A model generated the notes under the pieces. That model had not been told where the DNA came from, did no database searches, and was given only the letters and a program-made list of their open reading frames with translations. DNA of 64,000 bases from assembly GCF_000186265.1 (NCBI RefSeq), contig NC_014934.1, positions 4,030,001 through 4,094,000 of the forward strand, in the 5' to 3' direction. The DNA is from Cellulophaga algicola DSM 14237 (lineage in GTDB: Bacteria; Bacteroidota; Bacteroidia; Flavobacteriales; Flavobacteriaceae). This document shows positions 15,217 through 24,246 of the stretch, one piece after another; position 1 is the stretch's first letter; the number at the start of each line of letters is the position of its first letter. The position numbers were made by a program, and so were the translations under genes.

Positions 15217-18200
15217 CTAGTTGTCTACTTTGTCCTTTTCTTTACGGTCCTTTTTATCTTTTTCCTCTTTCTTAATAGGATTGAATAATTCGCTAAAACT
15301 ATTAAACTCTCTATTGAAAATTAATGCTACGCCCGTGATAATTAGCTGTCCATCAATTACGTTTTCATATTCATTTTTACGAAAGCCTTTTAAACGGTAC
15401 CTACCATCTTCTGATAATAAATATTCAAGGCTTACATTGCCAATTATAGGGGTTTCCTCTTCATTTGTTTGCGCACTACCTTCAACATCTACTGTGCTAC
15501 CTGCACTAACAATTAACCGATCATTGAATAGTTTTTTCTGAGCATTGATGTTTAATTGCGTTCTATCTTCTGGACTATCACCTTCATAATCTGTATAGCT
15601 ATCGAAGTCAAAACCTAATTCAAAACCAGACTTACCCAATAGCTTATCTGAAAATGTATTTAACTGATCAGAAAGTACTTTGCTTACATTATTTCTAGCG
15701 ATTGTTGCAGTACCACCACTACTACCATCACTACCTGAACTAGGGAAAAAACGATTTAATGTTAGTAATGAGAATACCTGTTTGTTCAATTCTGACTCTT
15801 GGTCATTTAGTTGTTGCACTTGTTCATAAACAGCGCCACTGAGGGAACTTTGCTCTTCTTCTGGCATGTCTAATTCAAAAGAAATCTCTGGGGTTAAAAT
15901 TTCTCCATCAACATTTAAATATACCAGAAACGAAAGTACTTGTTGGTATTTGCTTGAAATGCTAGAATCTTCACTAGAGGTAAGGCTTGCCATTAAGGGA
16001 CTGGCTGATGCCTCAACATTGTATATTGCAGTGATATCGAGATTAGCATCCGTTGGACTGCCTGTCCATGTAATTGTACTTCCACGTTTAATAGTAAATT
16101 TTCGTTTTACGACATTGTACAAGATTGTTTCATAATGCCCACTCTTTAATTCATACCTACCAGATAAACTCATGGCACCTGTAGTGTTCATGCCAAAATT
16201 TAAATTGGCTTCTCCAGAAATCTGAAGATTATCGCCTGTTTTTTTATCAATGATAACATTGAAAACAGCATCGTTATCAATTTCAATTATGGTATTTACT
16301 TTGTATCCTTTTAATATAGAAGAGGGTTCTTCTTCATCTTTTCTGGTTAGTATGGCATCAGGGTTTTCTTGATTTACAAAAATTACAACACCATCTCTTT
16401 CTTCAATGTCCAATTGTGATTCCGGAACTATGTATGTTATGTCTGTGCCTTTATCGACTTTAAATACTCCAGACACGACAGGTAGATTTAAGTCTCCTTT
16501 TACGGTAATATCAGCATTCATAAAAGCCTTTCCGTAAAAGAGGTCATTATCTTCTTTTGTGGAATTCATTACTTGAAAAGTATCCGCTTTTAACTGTAAA
16601 TCGAATACAGGATTCGTAAGTTCTGAAGTTTTTATAGCACCATTTATGGCAAATGAATTGCTATTGCTGTCTTGTATCGCAAAATTGTTAAAATAAATAC
16701 CTTCGTTGTTTACCTTGAGCTTTTCGTTGTTTATTTTAAATAGTGCATTTAATTGTGCCACTTTAAATTCTGCTTTATTAAAAGAAAAATCTCCGGTGTA
16801 TATCGGGTTTGTTGTTGTTCCATTAACTTTTACGTTTCCAGAAATAGCACCAGATGTGTTGGTGAAAGCACCTTCAGAAAAAGCTTCGATCACTTTTAAA
16901 TCTAACCTATTCAAGTCTAAATTTAAATTAAGATTTGCCCCAGTTTTAGCTGCGGTATAATCTCCTATTAAATTAAAATCGATACCTCCATCTTTTAAAG
17001 CCATATCAAAATTATATTGAGCATTGCCAGTAGCGTTAGCTTTTAAAACTAGATTTCCTAATGGGCTTTGAAGAGCTTTTAGCTGATTGATTTTAAAATC
17101 AGCAATAATACCTGTAGCGCCAAAGGGTTCTTCAATAATTAGACTACCCTCAACAAGGCCAGAGGCCAAAGCTTCATCTGGGTTTAGATAACTTAGAAAA
17201 GTTTGAAGCTTAAAATCGCTAAATACAATACCTATGTGCTCTTTTTGAGTGCCTTTTATAGCATTGGAAATACGGAGCTCTTGTGAGTTTCTTGTGAGCT
17301 TTACATGGTTAAATTCTAATCTGTTTTCACTAAATTTAATGCTGTTATCTTCTGGAATTGTCCATTGTTTTTTATTGAAAATTAATTCTGAAGGAAGAAT
17401 TCTAAATGTCGTAATATCTTTTGAAAGAGAGACTTCTGAACCAATATGCAATAGCTTTTGGTCTTCATCATAGGAGGTGAAATCCAATTGCATAGCACTG
17501 TTTTTTAATTCACCTTTAAATATTGTTTTCTTTATAAATATAGGGTCTGATGATAGTTCGTTAAAACCAGCCGTAAAATTTAAATCTTTAGCATCTCCAT
17601 GTATCAAAACATTTAAGCTGTCTATTGAACTCCCACTGTAAACAGCAGAAGGAACCAGCAGTGATGCATATAGCTTTTTAGTAACAGCATTAAAATTAGC
17701 CTTTATGGAGATAGTATCTAATTTTTCAATATCCCTAAAAAAAACATCGGTAAGAATAGGAGTAGGGCTAAGTTTAAAATCCATGCTTAAAACTATAGGG
17801 TTTAGCTTTGTTTTTACAGCCAAACTATCAGAAAAGTAACTAGTAATCTGTTCGTTTAAAGCAGAACTTACCTTCTCGATTGAACTGTTCGCTTTTATAC
17901 TTCCGTTAAAAAAATTACTGGTAACTACTACATTAGTCGTTAAAGAATCAATTTGAGTCTTTACCAATAAATCTCCCATTCTGTAAGGTTCATCATTAAA
18001 TACAGCAATGGTCTCATTAATGGTGGTGTTTAGTTTAAAAGCTTCTATAGAGCCTTTAAATTCTGAATTTATCTCAGTTGCCATTTTAATATTTTCATTG
18101 GTGATACCTAATGCATACAAATCAGCTCCTATAATATTTAAATTTAGTTTTACAACAGAGGCAATACTGTCTAATTTTAATTTAGTATTTGCTTGAAGAT

Positions 18201-20208
18201 TTAAATTTTCATCCTTGAAATTCAGGTTGAGATCTCCATTCCCATTTACAATTTTGCCATCGAGCTTAAGGTTTGAGAAATCATAAGTATTAAATTCTAA
18301 TTGTGTAAAATCAGTCTCTAGATAGGCATTTAAACTGTTGATGCTATTTCCATTACCCGAAAGATTCATGGTCATTGAAAGTGCACCCAGCTGTTCATTT
18401 TTAAGGAGTTTATCTAAACGGAGGCTGTCTACTTTTAATTTTCCTTCAAATGCTATTTGGTCTTTCGTACTATACTTTCCAGTAACTGTAGCAGTGCCTT
18501 CCGGTATCTTTAGCTCTAAATTTCCTTTGAGATTATCAGGACTTCCGCTAACTACAGCATTTAGTTTTATGGTGTTAGGGATAGAGATTCCTAAATCGCT
18601 TTCGGAAACAAAAGCAAGGATATCTTTTCTATTAGTGGAGGCTTGAATGGTATTAAAATCGAAAGATAATATATCGGGCTGCATACTATCGTAAAGCTTT
18701 CCTTTTGCAACAAGTTGTGTGTTTTCTCCCCAGTTTAGTTTTATATTAGAGAGGTCTATTTCTTTTAAAGTACCTGATGCATTTATGTTTCCTGTAAAAG
18801 GTTTGAGCGCTATTTTTTTCAAGTATTCGTTATGGGTTAACGCTGGTTGAAAGATAAAAGCATCTTTAAGATCTAACGTAATTTTGGGAAGCGTAAGGTT
18901 TAAACTAGCCTTTTCTGGAGCAGCTATCAGATCTTCAATAGAAGTAAATTTAAGTGCTGCAGCACCAAATATTGTACTATAATTTGTTTGTAGCTTTAAT
19001 TTAGAAATGACTGCAGCAGTATCATATAATTTTGCATCAAAACTTAAATCTTTTAATTGAAAACCACTCTTTTCATAAAATGAAAAAGCTTCTAAGGATA
19101 GCTTCGTTTTACCATTATCATAAAATAGATCATTAGCTTTTAGGCGTAGGTTAGAAATAGCTAATGCAGCAGGATTAAATGTTCCTGCAAGGGGTTTTTG
19201 TTTTCCAGAAATATAGGTGATATTATTCTTTTCAAAATCAATTTCATTTACCCGAACCATATATTCAGGCCATTCAAAATTAGTGGTTTTATTTACAAGT
19301 TGGTCTGTATTTTCGCTACTTAATTGAAGCTCTTCTTGTTTTAAATAAATTGTTGAATTGTTTAACGATAAGTAATTGACATCAAATATATTACTTTCTA
19401 AATCTAGCTTTTCTAAACTCAATTCAAAATCACCAATTTCAGCCTTAGCGACTATCTGGTCTGGAATAGAATTATATCTCGTAGTTACATGCTCAAGCTT
19501 AAATTTCCTTATGGATACATGTGGAAGTTGAGTGTCTGTTGTTTCTTCTGTTACAGGAAATTCTTTAGTCTGTTTGTAGGTAATAGTTGTATTATTTAAT
19601 TCGAAATTATCAACATCAAAATCCATGTTTTCTAAATCAAATTCTTCTAACGCTAAGTAAAGTTTTCCTAGTCGGATATCACTTTCTAAACCTAAAAAAC
19701 CATCATTGTATTTAATATCAAATTCAGAAAGAGAAATGGAACCAATAGTAAGGTCTAAGGGTTTACTTTCTTGAACAGTCTTAACGGTATCTTGTGTGGC
19801 AAATGCTTGAATTAAAAAATCAAAATTGAATTCTTCAACCCCCTCTTTTCTGCTAATGTTTGCTTTTACACCTTGCCATTCTAAAGATTTTAACGTTATG
19901 CCATTTCCAAAAATGATAGGAGCTAAAGGAAGGTTAGCCTCTAAAGTTTTGGAGTAAATTAAGGTATCTCCTTTTGTGTCCTCTAAGTAAAGTCCTTCTA
20001 AAAAGATATTTCCAGAAAAGGTTACGAAAAGTCGGTCTATACCTATTTTCGTATTGGTTTTCTCTGCTGCGTAATTTACGACCTTGGTAACGATGATATC
20101 TTGCCCCCACGGACTTCTTATAAATAGTATACTACATATAAAAAATAGCAGGAGTACAGCAAAAACTCTAAGTATTCGCTTTAGAATTCGTTTTTGTTTC
20201 TTTTTCAT
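15217..20208 (-). CDS. tamB: TamB, translocation and assembly module inner-membrane protein
   Basis: A very long protein (1663 residues from the ATG at 20208; a TTG at 20220 would add four). It has an N-terminal signal anchor (about 6-30) and then long runs of short amphipathic beta strands typical of the bridge-like AsmA/TamB lipid-transport group. The C-terminal DUF490 domain covers roughly the last 400 residues, with YNVVKRKFTIKRGSTITWTG and GSPTDANLDITAIY near 1370-1400. It ends in a Lys/Glu/Asp-rich tail. TamB spans the periplasm and works with TamL, whose gene follows by 40 bp. The neighbouring order tamB-tamL is the usual Bacteroidota arrangement. It is an ordinary full-length member with nothing unusual. 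Confidence 0.9.
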   Translation of the reverse strand: MKKKQKRILKRILRVFAVLLLFFICSILFIRSPWGQDIIVTKVVNYAAEKTNTKIGIDRLFVTFSGNIFLEGLYLEDTKGDTLIYSKTLEANLPLAPIIFGNGITLKSLEWQGVKANISRKEGVEEFNFDFLIQAFATQDTVKTVQESKPLDLTIGSISLSEFDIKYNDGFLGLESDIRLGKLYLALEEFDLENMDFDVDNFELNNTTITYKQTKEFPVTEETTDTQLPHVSIRKFKLEHVTTRYNSIPDQIVAKAEIGDFELSLEKLDLESNIFDVNYLSLNNSTIYLKQEELQLSSENTDQLVNKTTNFEWPEYMVRVNEIDFEKNNITYISGKQKPLAGTFNPAALAISNLRLKANDLFYDNGKTKLSLEAFSFYEKSGFQLKDLSFDAKLYDTAAVISKLKLQTNYSTIFGAAALKFTSIEDLIAAPEKASLNLTLPKITLDLKDAFIFQPALTHNEYLKKIALKPFTGNINASGTLKEIDLSNIKLNWGENTQLVAKGKLYDSMQPDILSFDFNTIQASTNRKDILAFVSESDLGISIPNTIKLNAVVSGSPDNLKGNLELKIPEGTATVTGKYSTKDQIAFEGKLKVDSLRLDKLLKNEQLGALSMTMNLSGNGNSINSLNAYLETDFTQLEFNTYDFSNLKLDGKIVNGNGDLNLNFKDENLNLQANTKLKLDSIASVVKLNLNIIGADLYALGITNENIKMATEINSEFKGSIEAFKLNTTINETIAVFNDEPYRMGDLLVKTQIDSLTTNVVVTSNFFNGSIKANSSIEKVSSALNEQITSYFSDSLAVKTKLNPIVLSMDFKLSPTPILTDVFFRDIEKLDTISIKANFNAVTKKLYASLLVPSAVYSGSSIDSLNVLIHGDAKDLNFTAGFNELSSDPIFIKKTIFKGELKNSAMQLDFTSYDEDQKLLHIGSEVSLSKDITTFRILPSELIFNKKQWTIPEDNSIKFSENRLEFNHVKLTRNSQELRISNAIKGTQKEHIGIVFSDFKLQTFLSYLNPDEALASGLVEGSLIIEEPFGATGIIADFKINQLKALQSPLGNLVLKANATGNAQYNFDMALKDGGIDFNLIGDYTAAKTGANLNLNLDLNRLDLKVIEAFSEGAFTNTSGAISGNVKVNGTTTNPIYTGDFSFNKAEFKVAQLNALFKINNEKLKVNNEGIYFNNFAIQDSNSNSFAINGAIKTSELTNPVFDLQLKADTFQVMNSTKEDNDLFYGKAFMNADITVKGDLNLPVVSGVFKVDKGTDITYIVPESQLDIEERDGVVIFVNQENPDAILTRKDEEEPSSILKGYKVNTIIEIDNDAVFNVIIDKKTGDNLQISGEANLNFGMNTTGAMSLSGRYELKSGHYETILYNVVKRKFTIKRGSTITWTGSPTDANLDITAIYNVEASASPLMASLTSSEDSSISSKYQQVLSFLVYLNVDGEILTPEISFELDMPEEEQSSLSGAVYEQVQQLNDQESELNKQVFSLLTLNRFFPSSGSDGSSGGTATIARNNVSKVLSDQLNTFSDKLLGKSGFELGFDFDSYTDYEGDSPEDRTQLNINAQKKLFNDRLIVSAGSTVDVEGSAQTNEEETPIIGNVSLEYLLSEDGRYRLKGFRKNEYENVIDGQLIITGVALIFNREFNSFSELFNPIKKEEKDKKDRKEKDKVDN

Positions 20209-20432
20209 TTGAAGCGACAAATATCTACTTTTTTAATTAAAGATATGTGCTTTACTCCATGTTAGATTAACCCAATAGCATTGTGTTTTAATAAAAAATT
20301 AGGGAGATCTACCTTTCTGTGTTAAGTATTATAAATACGCTATGAACACTGCATTTAATACCCCTATATGAATTTGGATGTATTTGATTAATATAGTTTG
20401 GTGTGTACTGACTCGTTTAGAGACATCATAGA

Positions 20433-21668
20433 TTAGGAGGTTGTGGAGTTTTTGTCCTTAAACCTTAACTCTCCCAATTCAATCCCAATCGCCGTTTTAG
20501 CAAGGATAGTAAATACAAAGGCTCCCATTGCCCAGATACCAATAGTTACGCCTATTTCTATTCCAGAAGGCAGGTATTCTACTATTTTACCGTAGGGTCC
20601 AGGAATAAAGCCAGGAACAATTAACCCAAAACCTTTTTCGATCCATATGGCGACAAATAGCATTCCACAACAGAGGTATAATATTTTAAGATTGTTTCTA
20701 AGTTTATTGAACGTAAGCATTATGGTGGCAAGTACATTTATAGGAATAGCCGTCCATATCCAAGGCAATAATGCCGTTTTACCGTGTAAACCAAAGAATA
20801 GGTAATAGGCACTTTCGCTATGATGTGTGGGTGCATAAAACTCTTTAAATAACTCAGAAACAAGCATAATCAAATTTATTTGAGCAGCCACGGTTACAAT
20901 CATCGCAATTTTTTTGATTGTTTTATCTTCTATTTTGAATGCTGTAAAGGAACGAATGATGGCTAAAACTAAAATGATAAGTGCAGGTCCTGCTGCAAAA
21001 GCAGATGCCAGGAAGCGAGGACCTAAGAGTGCATTATTCCAAAAAGGGCGTGCTTGTAATCCTTGATATAAAAAAGCAGTCACTAAGTGTATACCTACAG
21101 CCCAAAATACGGATAGAACAGCGCCTGGTACATATACACTTTTCTTAGCTTCCTTGTTTTGATAATGTTTAAAAAGGATATAAAATGGAATGCTGATATT
21201 TATAAAAAGATAACCATTTAAAACAATAACATCCCAAGTTAGCATGGAGTTGGGAAAGTTAAAAACACCTATTCCGGGAATCATATGCCATAAAACAGAA
21301 GGTCCACCCATATCTGCAACAACAAAGGCTAAACACATGATTAAAGCGGCCACGGCAAGTCCTTCTCCAATTAATACCGCTTGTTTAAAATCGATATCTT
21401 TTAAGACATAGGTTGGCATCACTAACATGACGGCAGCTGCGGCAACCCCCACCAAAAAAGTAAAGTTAGAGATATAGAGCCCCCAACTAACCCGGTCAGA
21501 CATACCTGTAGCACTAAGTCCCTCCTCTAATTGAATGGAATAGCAATACATACCTATGAGCATCACGAGTGTTAAGAATCCCATCCAAAGATGATACTTT
21601 TTAGATCCTTTGGTAATCGTATCTAAACTATCGATTACTAAGCTTTTAAATACTTTAAATGTTCCCAT
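20433..21668 (-). CDS. NrfD/PsrC-type membrane quinol-oxidising subunit
   Basis: The 411-residue polytopic protein has about ten membrane segments and belongs to the NrfD/PsrC/DmsC group. These proteins take electrons from membrane quinol and pass them to a partner Fe-S protein. Recognisable stretches are WGLYISNFTFLVGVAAAA (about 43-60), a strongly conserved strand for this family, and WHMIPGIGVFNFPNSMLTWDV. It is the last gene of the operon, directly after the NrfC-like Fe-S protein, so the two would form the quinol dehydrogenase for NapA in place of NapC or NapH. The gap of 92 bp to the Fe-S gene is somewhat longer than elsewhere in the operon, but no promoter is evident there. Confidence 0.88.
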   Translation of the reverse strand: MGTFKVFKSLVIDSLDTITKGSKKYHLWMGFLTLVMLIGMYCYSIQLEEGLSATGMSDRVSWGLYISNFTFLVGVAAAAVMLVMPTYVLKDIDFKQAVLIGEGLAVAALIMCLAFVVADMGGPSVLWHMIPGIGVFNFPNSMLTWDVIVLNGYLFINISIPFYILFKHYQNKEAKKSVYVPGAVLSVFWAVGIHLVTAFLYQGLQARPFWNNALLGPRFLASAFAAGPALIILVLAIIRSFTAFKIEDKTIKKIAMIVTVAAQINLIMLVSELFKEFYAPTHHSESAYYLFFGLHGKTALLPWIWTAIPINVLATIMLTFNKLRNNLKILYLCCGMLFVAIWIEKGFGLIVPGFIPGPYGKIVEYLPSGIEIGVTIGIWAMGAFVFTILAKTAIGIELGELRFKDKNSTTS

Positions 21669-21760
21669 TGTATATTGTTTTAAATCAATTAGCCAAGAAT
21701 TAACTACGATTCTAAGCGTTGCGATTTATAGGTCTTTTTTTATTAAAACAGTGTTTTTAG

Positions 21761-22897
21761 TTAGTCCATAAAGTACCAGAACTTAGGTTCTGTACCTAAA
21801 TCTTCTTTTAGTCTAAACACTTTTTTATTTTCTAGTACCCATCGTATGGTGCTGTTTGGGTCTAATAGGTTTCCAAAAATTCTAGCTCCAGTTGGACAAG
21901 CTTCTACACAGGCTGGGTTTTTTCCTTTCCGGGTACGTTGCACACAGAAAGTACATTTTTCCATGACCCCTTTTTTACGCATTCTGTTTCCTAAGTAATG
22001 TTGGTTTTTGTTTACTTCTTTTTCGGGTACTTCAGGTTTACTCCAATTAAATCTTCTACCATCATATGGGCAAGCGGCCATACAATAGCGACAACCAACA
22101 CACCAGTCATAATCAATAACGACAAGACCATCTTCTTCTTTCCAAGTGGCTTGTACTGGGCACACCTCTACACAAGGTGGGTTATCACAATGAAAACATT
22201 GTGTACCCATATAAAAGTGACCTTCTGCAGGCACTTCATGGTAATAATTGTCATCTGCTTTGTCAAACTTAAAGCCTTCTCCGTCTTTCATTTCGTGAAT
22301 TCGGATGTATTGCATTTCGGAGTTTCTATCTTGGTTATTCTCTTCTACACAGGCACTTACGCAATTCATATACCCTTGGCATTTTGAGATGTTGAATGCA
22401 TACCCAAAGAGCACATCTTCTGCCGCATTTTCTGCGGTCATATTTATACGTTTATCGGTTCTTAATTCATAAGAACGCATAAGTCTGTCTATAGTCCCTT
22501 TTTTCTCATCATCGGTCATTAGTTTATAGTTTCCTTTAAACTGTTCTTCCCAATCAATTTGAGCTTTTTCTTTACTATCATCTCCTGTAGTTACACTGCA
22601 CGAAGTACTTACGGCTCCTGCACCAATAAGAAGACTAGCTGTTAATTTTCTAAAAGCGCTTCTTCTATCCATTTTTACATCAAAGACCTGGTCAAAGCCA
22701 TCTTTGTGTCTTTCTTCGCCTATAGATGCATTGATTGCTGCTTCGTAAAATTCATCAGCACTTAATTCTTCTTCTACTTGTTCCTTAGGAGTGCTACTAC
22801 AGCTTCCTTCAGATTTACCGCAACCACAAGAACCCGAAGCTTCTTTTTTATTGTTTAGACCTAGGTCTAGAGAGTACCATTTTTTATTATCGCTCAT
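21761..22897 (-). CDS. NrfC/NapG-type 4x[4Fe-4S] ferredoxin subunit with Tat-like signal
   Basis: The 378-residue electron-transfer subunit has four cysteine groups that would bind four [4Fe-4S] clusters: CQGYMNCVSAC (173-183), CFHCDNPPCVEVC (234-246), CVGCRYCMAAC (266-276) and CTFCVQRTRKGKNPACVEAC (315-334). A twin-arginine-like motif DRRSAFRKL (77-85), a hydrophobic stretch and VSTSC (96-100) suggest Tat export with lipidation. They come after an unusually long n-region that contains its own Cys-rich patch CGCGKSEGSC (24-33). It sits between the tetraheme lipoprotein and the NrfD-like gene, so it probably relays electrons from quinol via NrfD to the cytochromes and NapA. The N-terminal patch has no obvious equivalent in classical NrfC. 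Confidence 0.85.
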   Translation of the reverse strand: MSDNKKWYSLDLGLNNKKEASGSCGCGKSEGSCSSTPKEQVEEELSADEFYEAAINASIGEERHKDGFDQVFDVKMDRRSAFRKLTASLLIGAGAVSTSCSVTTGDDSKEKAQIDWEEQFKGNYKLMTDDEKKGTIDRLMRSYELRTDKRINMTAENAAEDVLFGYAFNISKCQGYMNCVSACVEENNQDRNSEMQYIRIHEMKDGEGFKFDKADDNYYHEVPAEGHFYMGTQCFHCDNPPCVEVCPVQATWKEEDGLVVIDYDWCVGCRYCMAACPYDGRRFNWSKPEVPEKEVNKNQHYLGNRMRKKGVMEKCTFCVQRTRKGKNPACVEACPTGARIFGNLLDPNSTIRWVLENKKVFRLKEDLGTEPKFWYFMD

Positions 22898-22907
22898 ACC
22901 TTTATTT

Positions 22908-23537
22908 TTAGTGATCTAAACCTTCTTTGCGTTCTATAGCCGTTTGTGTATTAAATTGTACAGGCCATCTTTTTTCAAAACTAGGACGGTGTGGATTGTG
23001 ACAATTAACACACGTATTTGATGCTCTTGGAGGAGCCCAGCCGGCTACTTTTTTACCATGTGCACCACCTTTCCAGTCCTCAAATTGGCTTGAGTGACAT
23101 TGTGCACAGAGTTTGTAGCTTAGATTGAAATCTATATTTTTACCTGTAAGGGTATTTAAGTTATTCATATCGGCTCCATTATGGCAGGTTGCACAGTTCA
23201 TAGCATCACTATTCGCATGGTTTAACTTAATATCCCAGTGCGCTTTTTTTGCATCTGCGCCCATCATTTGTGAAACAGGTTTGCTGTGACATTCTATGCA
23301 GGCAAAAGATTTTATCTGTCCTTTTCGTTCCGGAATTAGGAAGGTAAACTCTCCTTCAGTAATTTTAATTAACGCTGTACCTGCTAATAGTTCTTCAGAA
23401 GAAAGGGGACCGTGATACGGTTTACTTTCTCCTTCTATTTTGTCAGATATAGAATGATATTCTCCTTCTTCTTTACAAGAGAATAAGGATACTCCTAGAA
23501 GTACTACTACGTAATATATGAGCGTTCTATTTTTCAT
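22908..23537 (-). CDS. Tetraheme cytochrome c lipoprotein of the nap operon
   Basis: The 209-residue protein has a lipobox near residue 21 (VSLFSCKEE), so it is a membrane-anchored lipoprotein facing the periplasm. Four c-type heme motifs follow: CIECH (80-84), CATCH (115-119), CAQCH (144-148) and CVNCH (176-180). Extra histidines (AHW, LNH, GAHGKK) are possible axial ligands, and the layout is like cytochrome c3/NrfB-type tetrahemes. It overlaps the next upstream gene by 11 bp. In the operon it would pass electrons from the Fe-S/NrfD module to the NapB-like cytochrome. The C-terminus ends soon after the last heme and no catalytic pocket is apparent. The precise partner order is inferred. Confidence 0.8.
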   Translation of the reverse strand: MKNRTLIYYVVVLLGVSLFSCKEEGEYHSISDKIEGESKPYHGPLSSEELLAGTALIKITEGEFTFLIPERKGQIKSFACIECHSKPVSQMMGADAKKAHWDIKLNHANSDAMNCATCHNGADMNNLNTLTGKNIDFNLSYKLCAQCHSSQFEDWKGGAHGKKVAGWAPPRASNTCVNCHNPHRPSFEKRWPVQFNTQTAIERKEGLDH

Positions 23538-24243
23538 TTAGTTGATCGAATTGTCTCAGAAATGTACTGGTATCAACATTTGGCTGAATATTATTTTTTG
23601 GTAAATGGCATTGTCTGCAGTTTATCCGTTCTGGATGAGACACCCTTATTTCTTTAGGAGCACTTGGTCCTCCATGACAAGAAATACAATTTTCTCGCAT
23701 TTGAAGTTGGTGTGGTATCATTGGCGGACTCCCTAATAAAGCATTGTTTGCACCTACGCCCACTTTTGGTGGTTCTGGTTTTGAAAAGGAAAACCCTTTA
23801 AACGTAGTAGCTGTATTTTTAGTAACATGGCATTGACGACAGTTTACCATTTCTGGATGTGGAGTAATAGGCGCATAGGCATCAAATTTTTCTACAAAGC
23901 CACCATTCTTATGACATTGGATACACGTATTACCTCCAAAACTACGTTCTTTTGCTACGGGGTGTGGAATACTCGGTGGTGCTCCCGGATAGGCTCTATT
24001 ATCATAATAAGTATCCAGAGACCGTTGGTGATTTTCATCAACAGGCATATTTAAATAGTCTAAACCTGCATCATCAAATCGTCTGAAAGCGCCACTTTCT
24101 GAAGGGATAAAGTTTCCTGTAGGCGTTTCAATAACCGGCATATAGGCTTCTTCCAGCCCCTGTTGGTAGCTGTAGTTCCAAATAACAATGAATGCTATGA
24201 AAATTACTACAAAAAATGATATGATCCCGAGTCTCTTTTTCAT
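23527..24243 (-). CDS. NapB-like cytochrome with four heme motifs (duplicated diheme unit)
   Basis: The 238-residue protein has an N-terminal membrane anchor (about 5-22). It carries CxxCH motifs at 107-111 (CIQCH), 135-139 (CRQCH), 186-190 (CISCH) and 209-213 (CRQCH). Each half repeats a NapB-type unit: a PPxIPH stretch (89-94 and 173-178) is followed by a heme, then PHP or SHPE, then CRQCH. NapB usually has only two hemes and passes electrons to NapA. This looks like a tandem NapB duplication giving a tetraheme. It follows napA by 3 bp and overlaps the lipoprotein gene by 11 bp, which fits tight coupling with the catalytic subunit. Confidence 0.85.
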   Translation of the reverse strand: MKKRLGIISFFVVIFIAFIVIWNYSYQQGLEEAYMPVIETPTGNFIPSESGAFRRFDDAGLDYLNMPVDENHQRSLDTYYDNRAYPGAPPSIPHPVAKERSFGGNTCIQCHKNGGFVEKFDAYAPITPHPEMVNCRQCHVTKNTATTFKGFSFSKPEPPKVGVGANNALLGSPPMIPHQLQMRENCISCHGGPSAPKEIRVSHPERINCRQCHLPKNNIQPNVDTSTFLRQFDQLNEK

Positions 24244-24246
24244 AGT

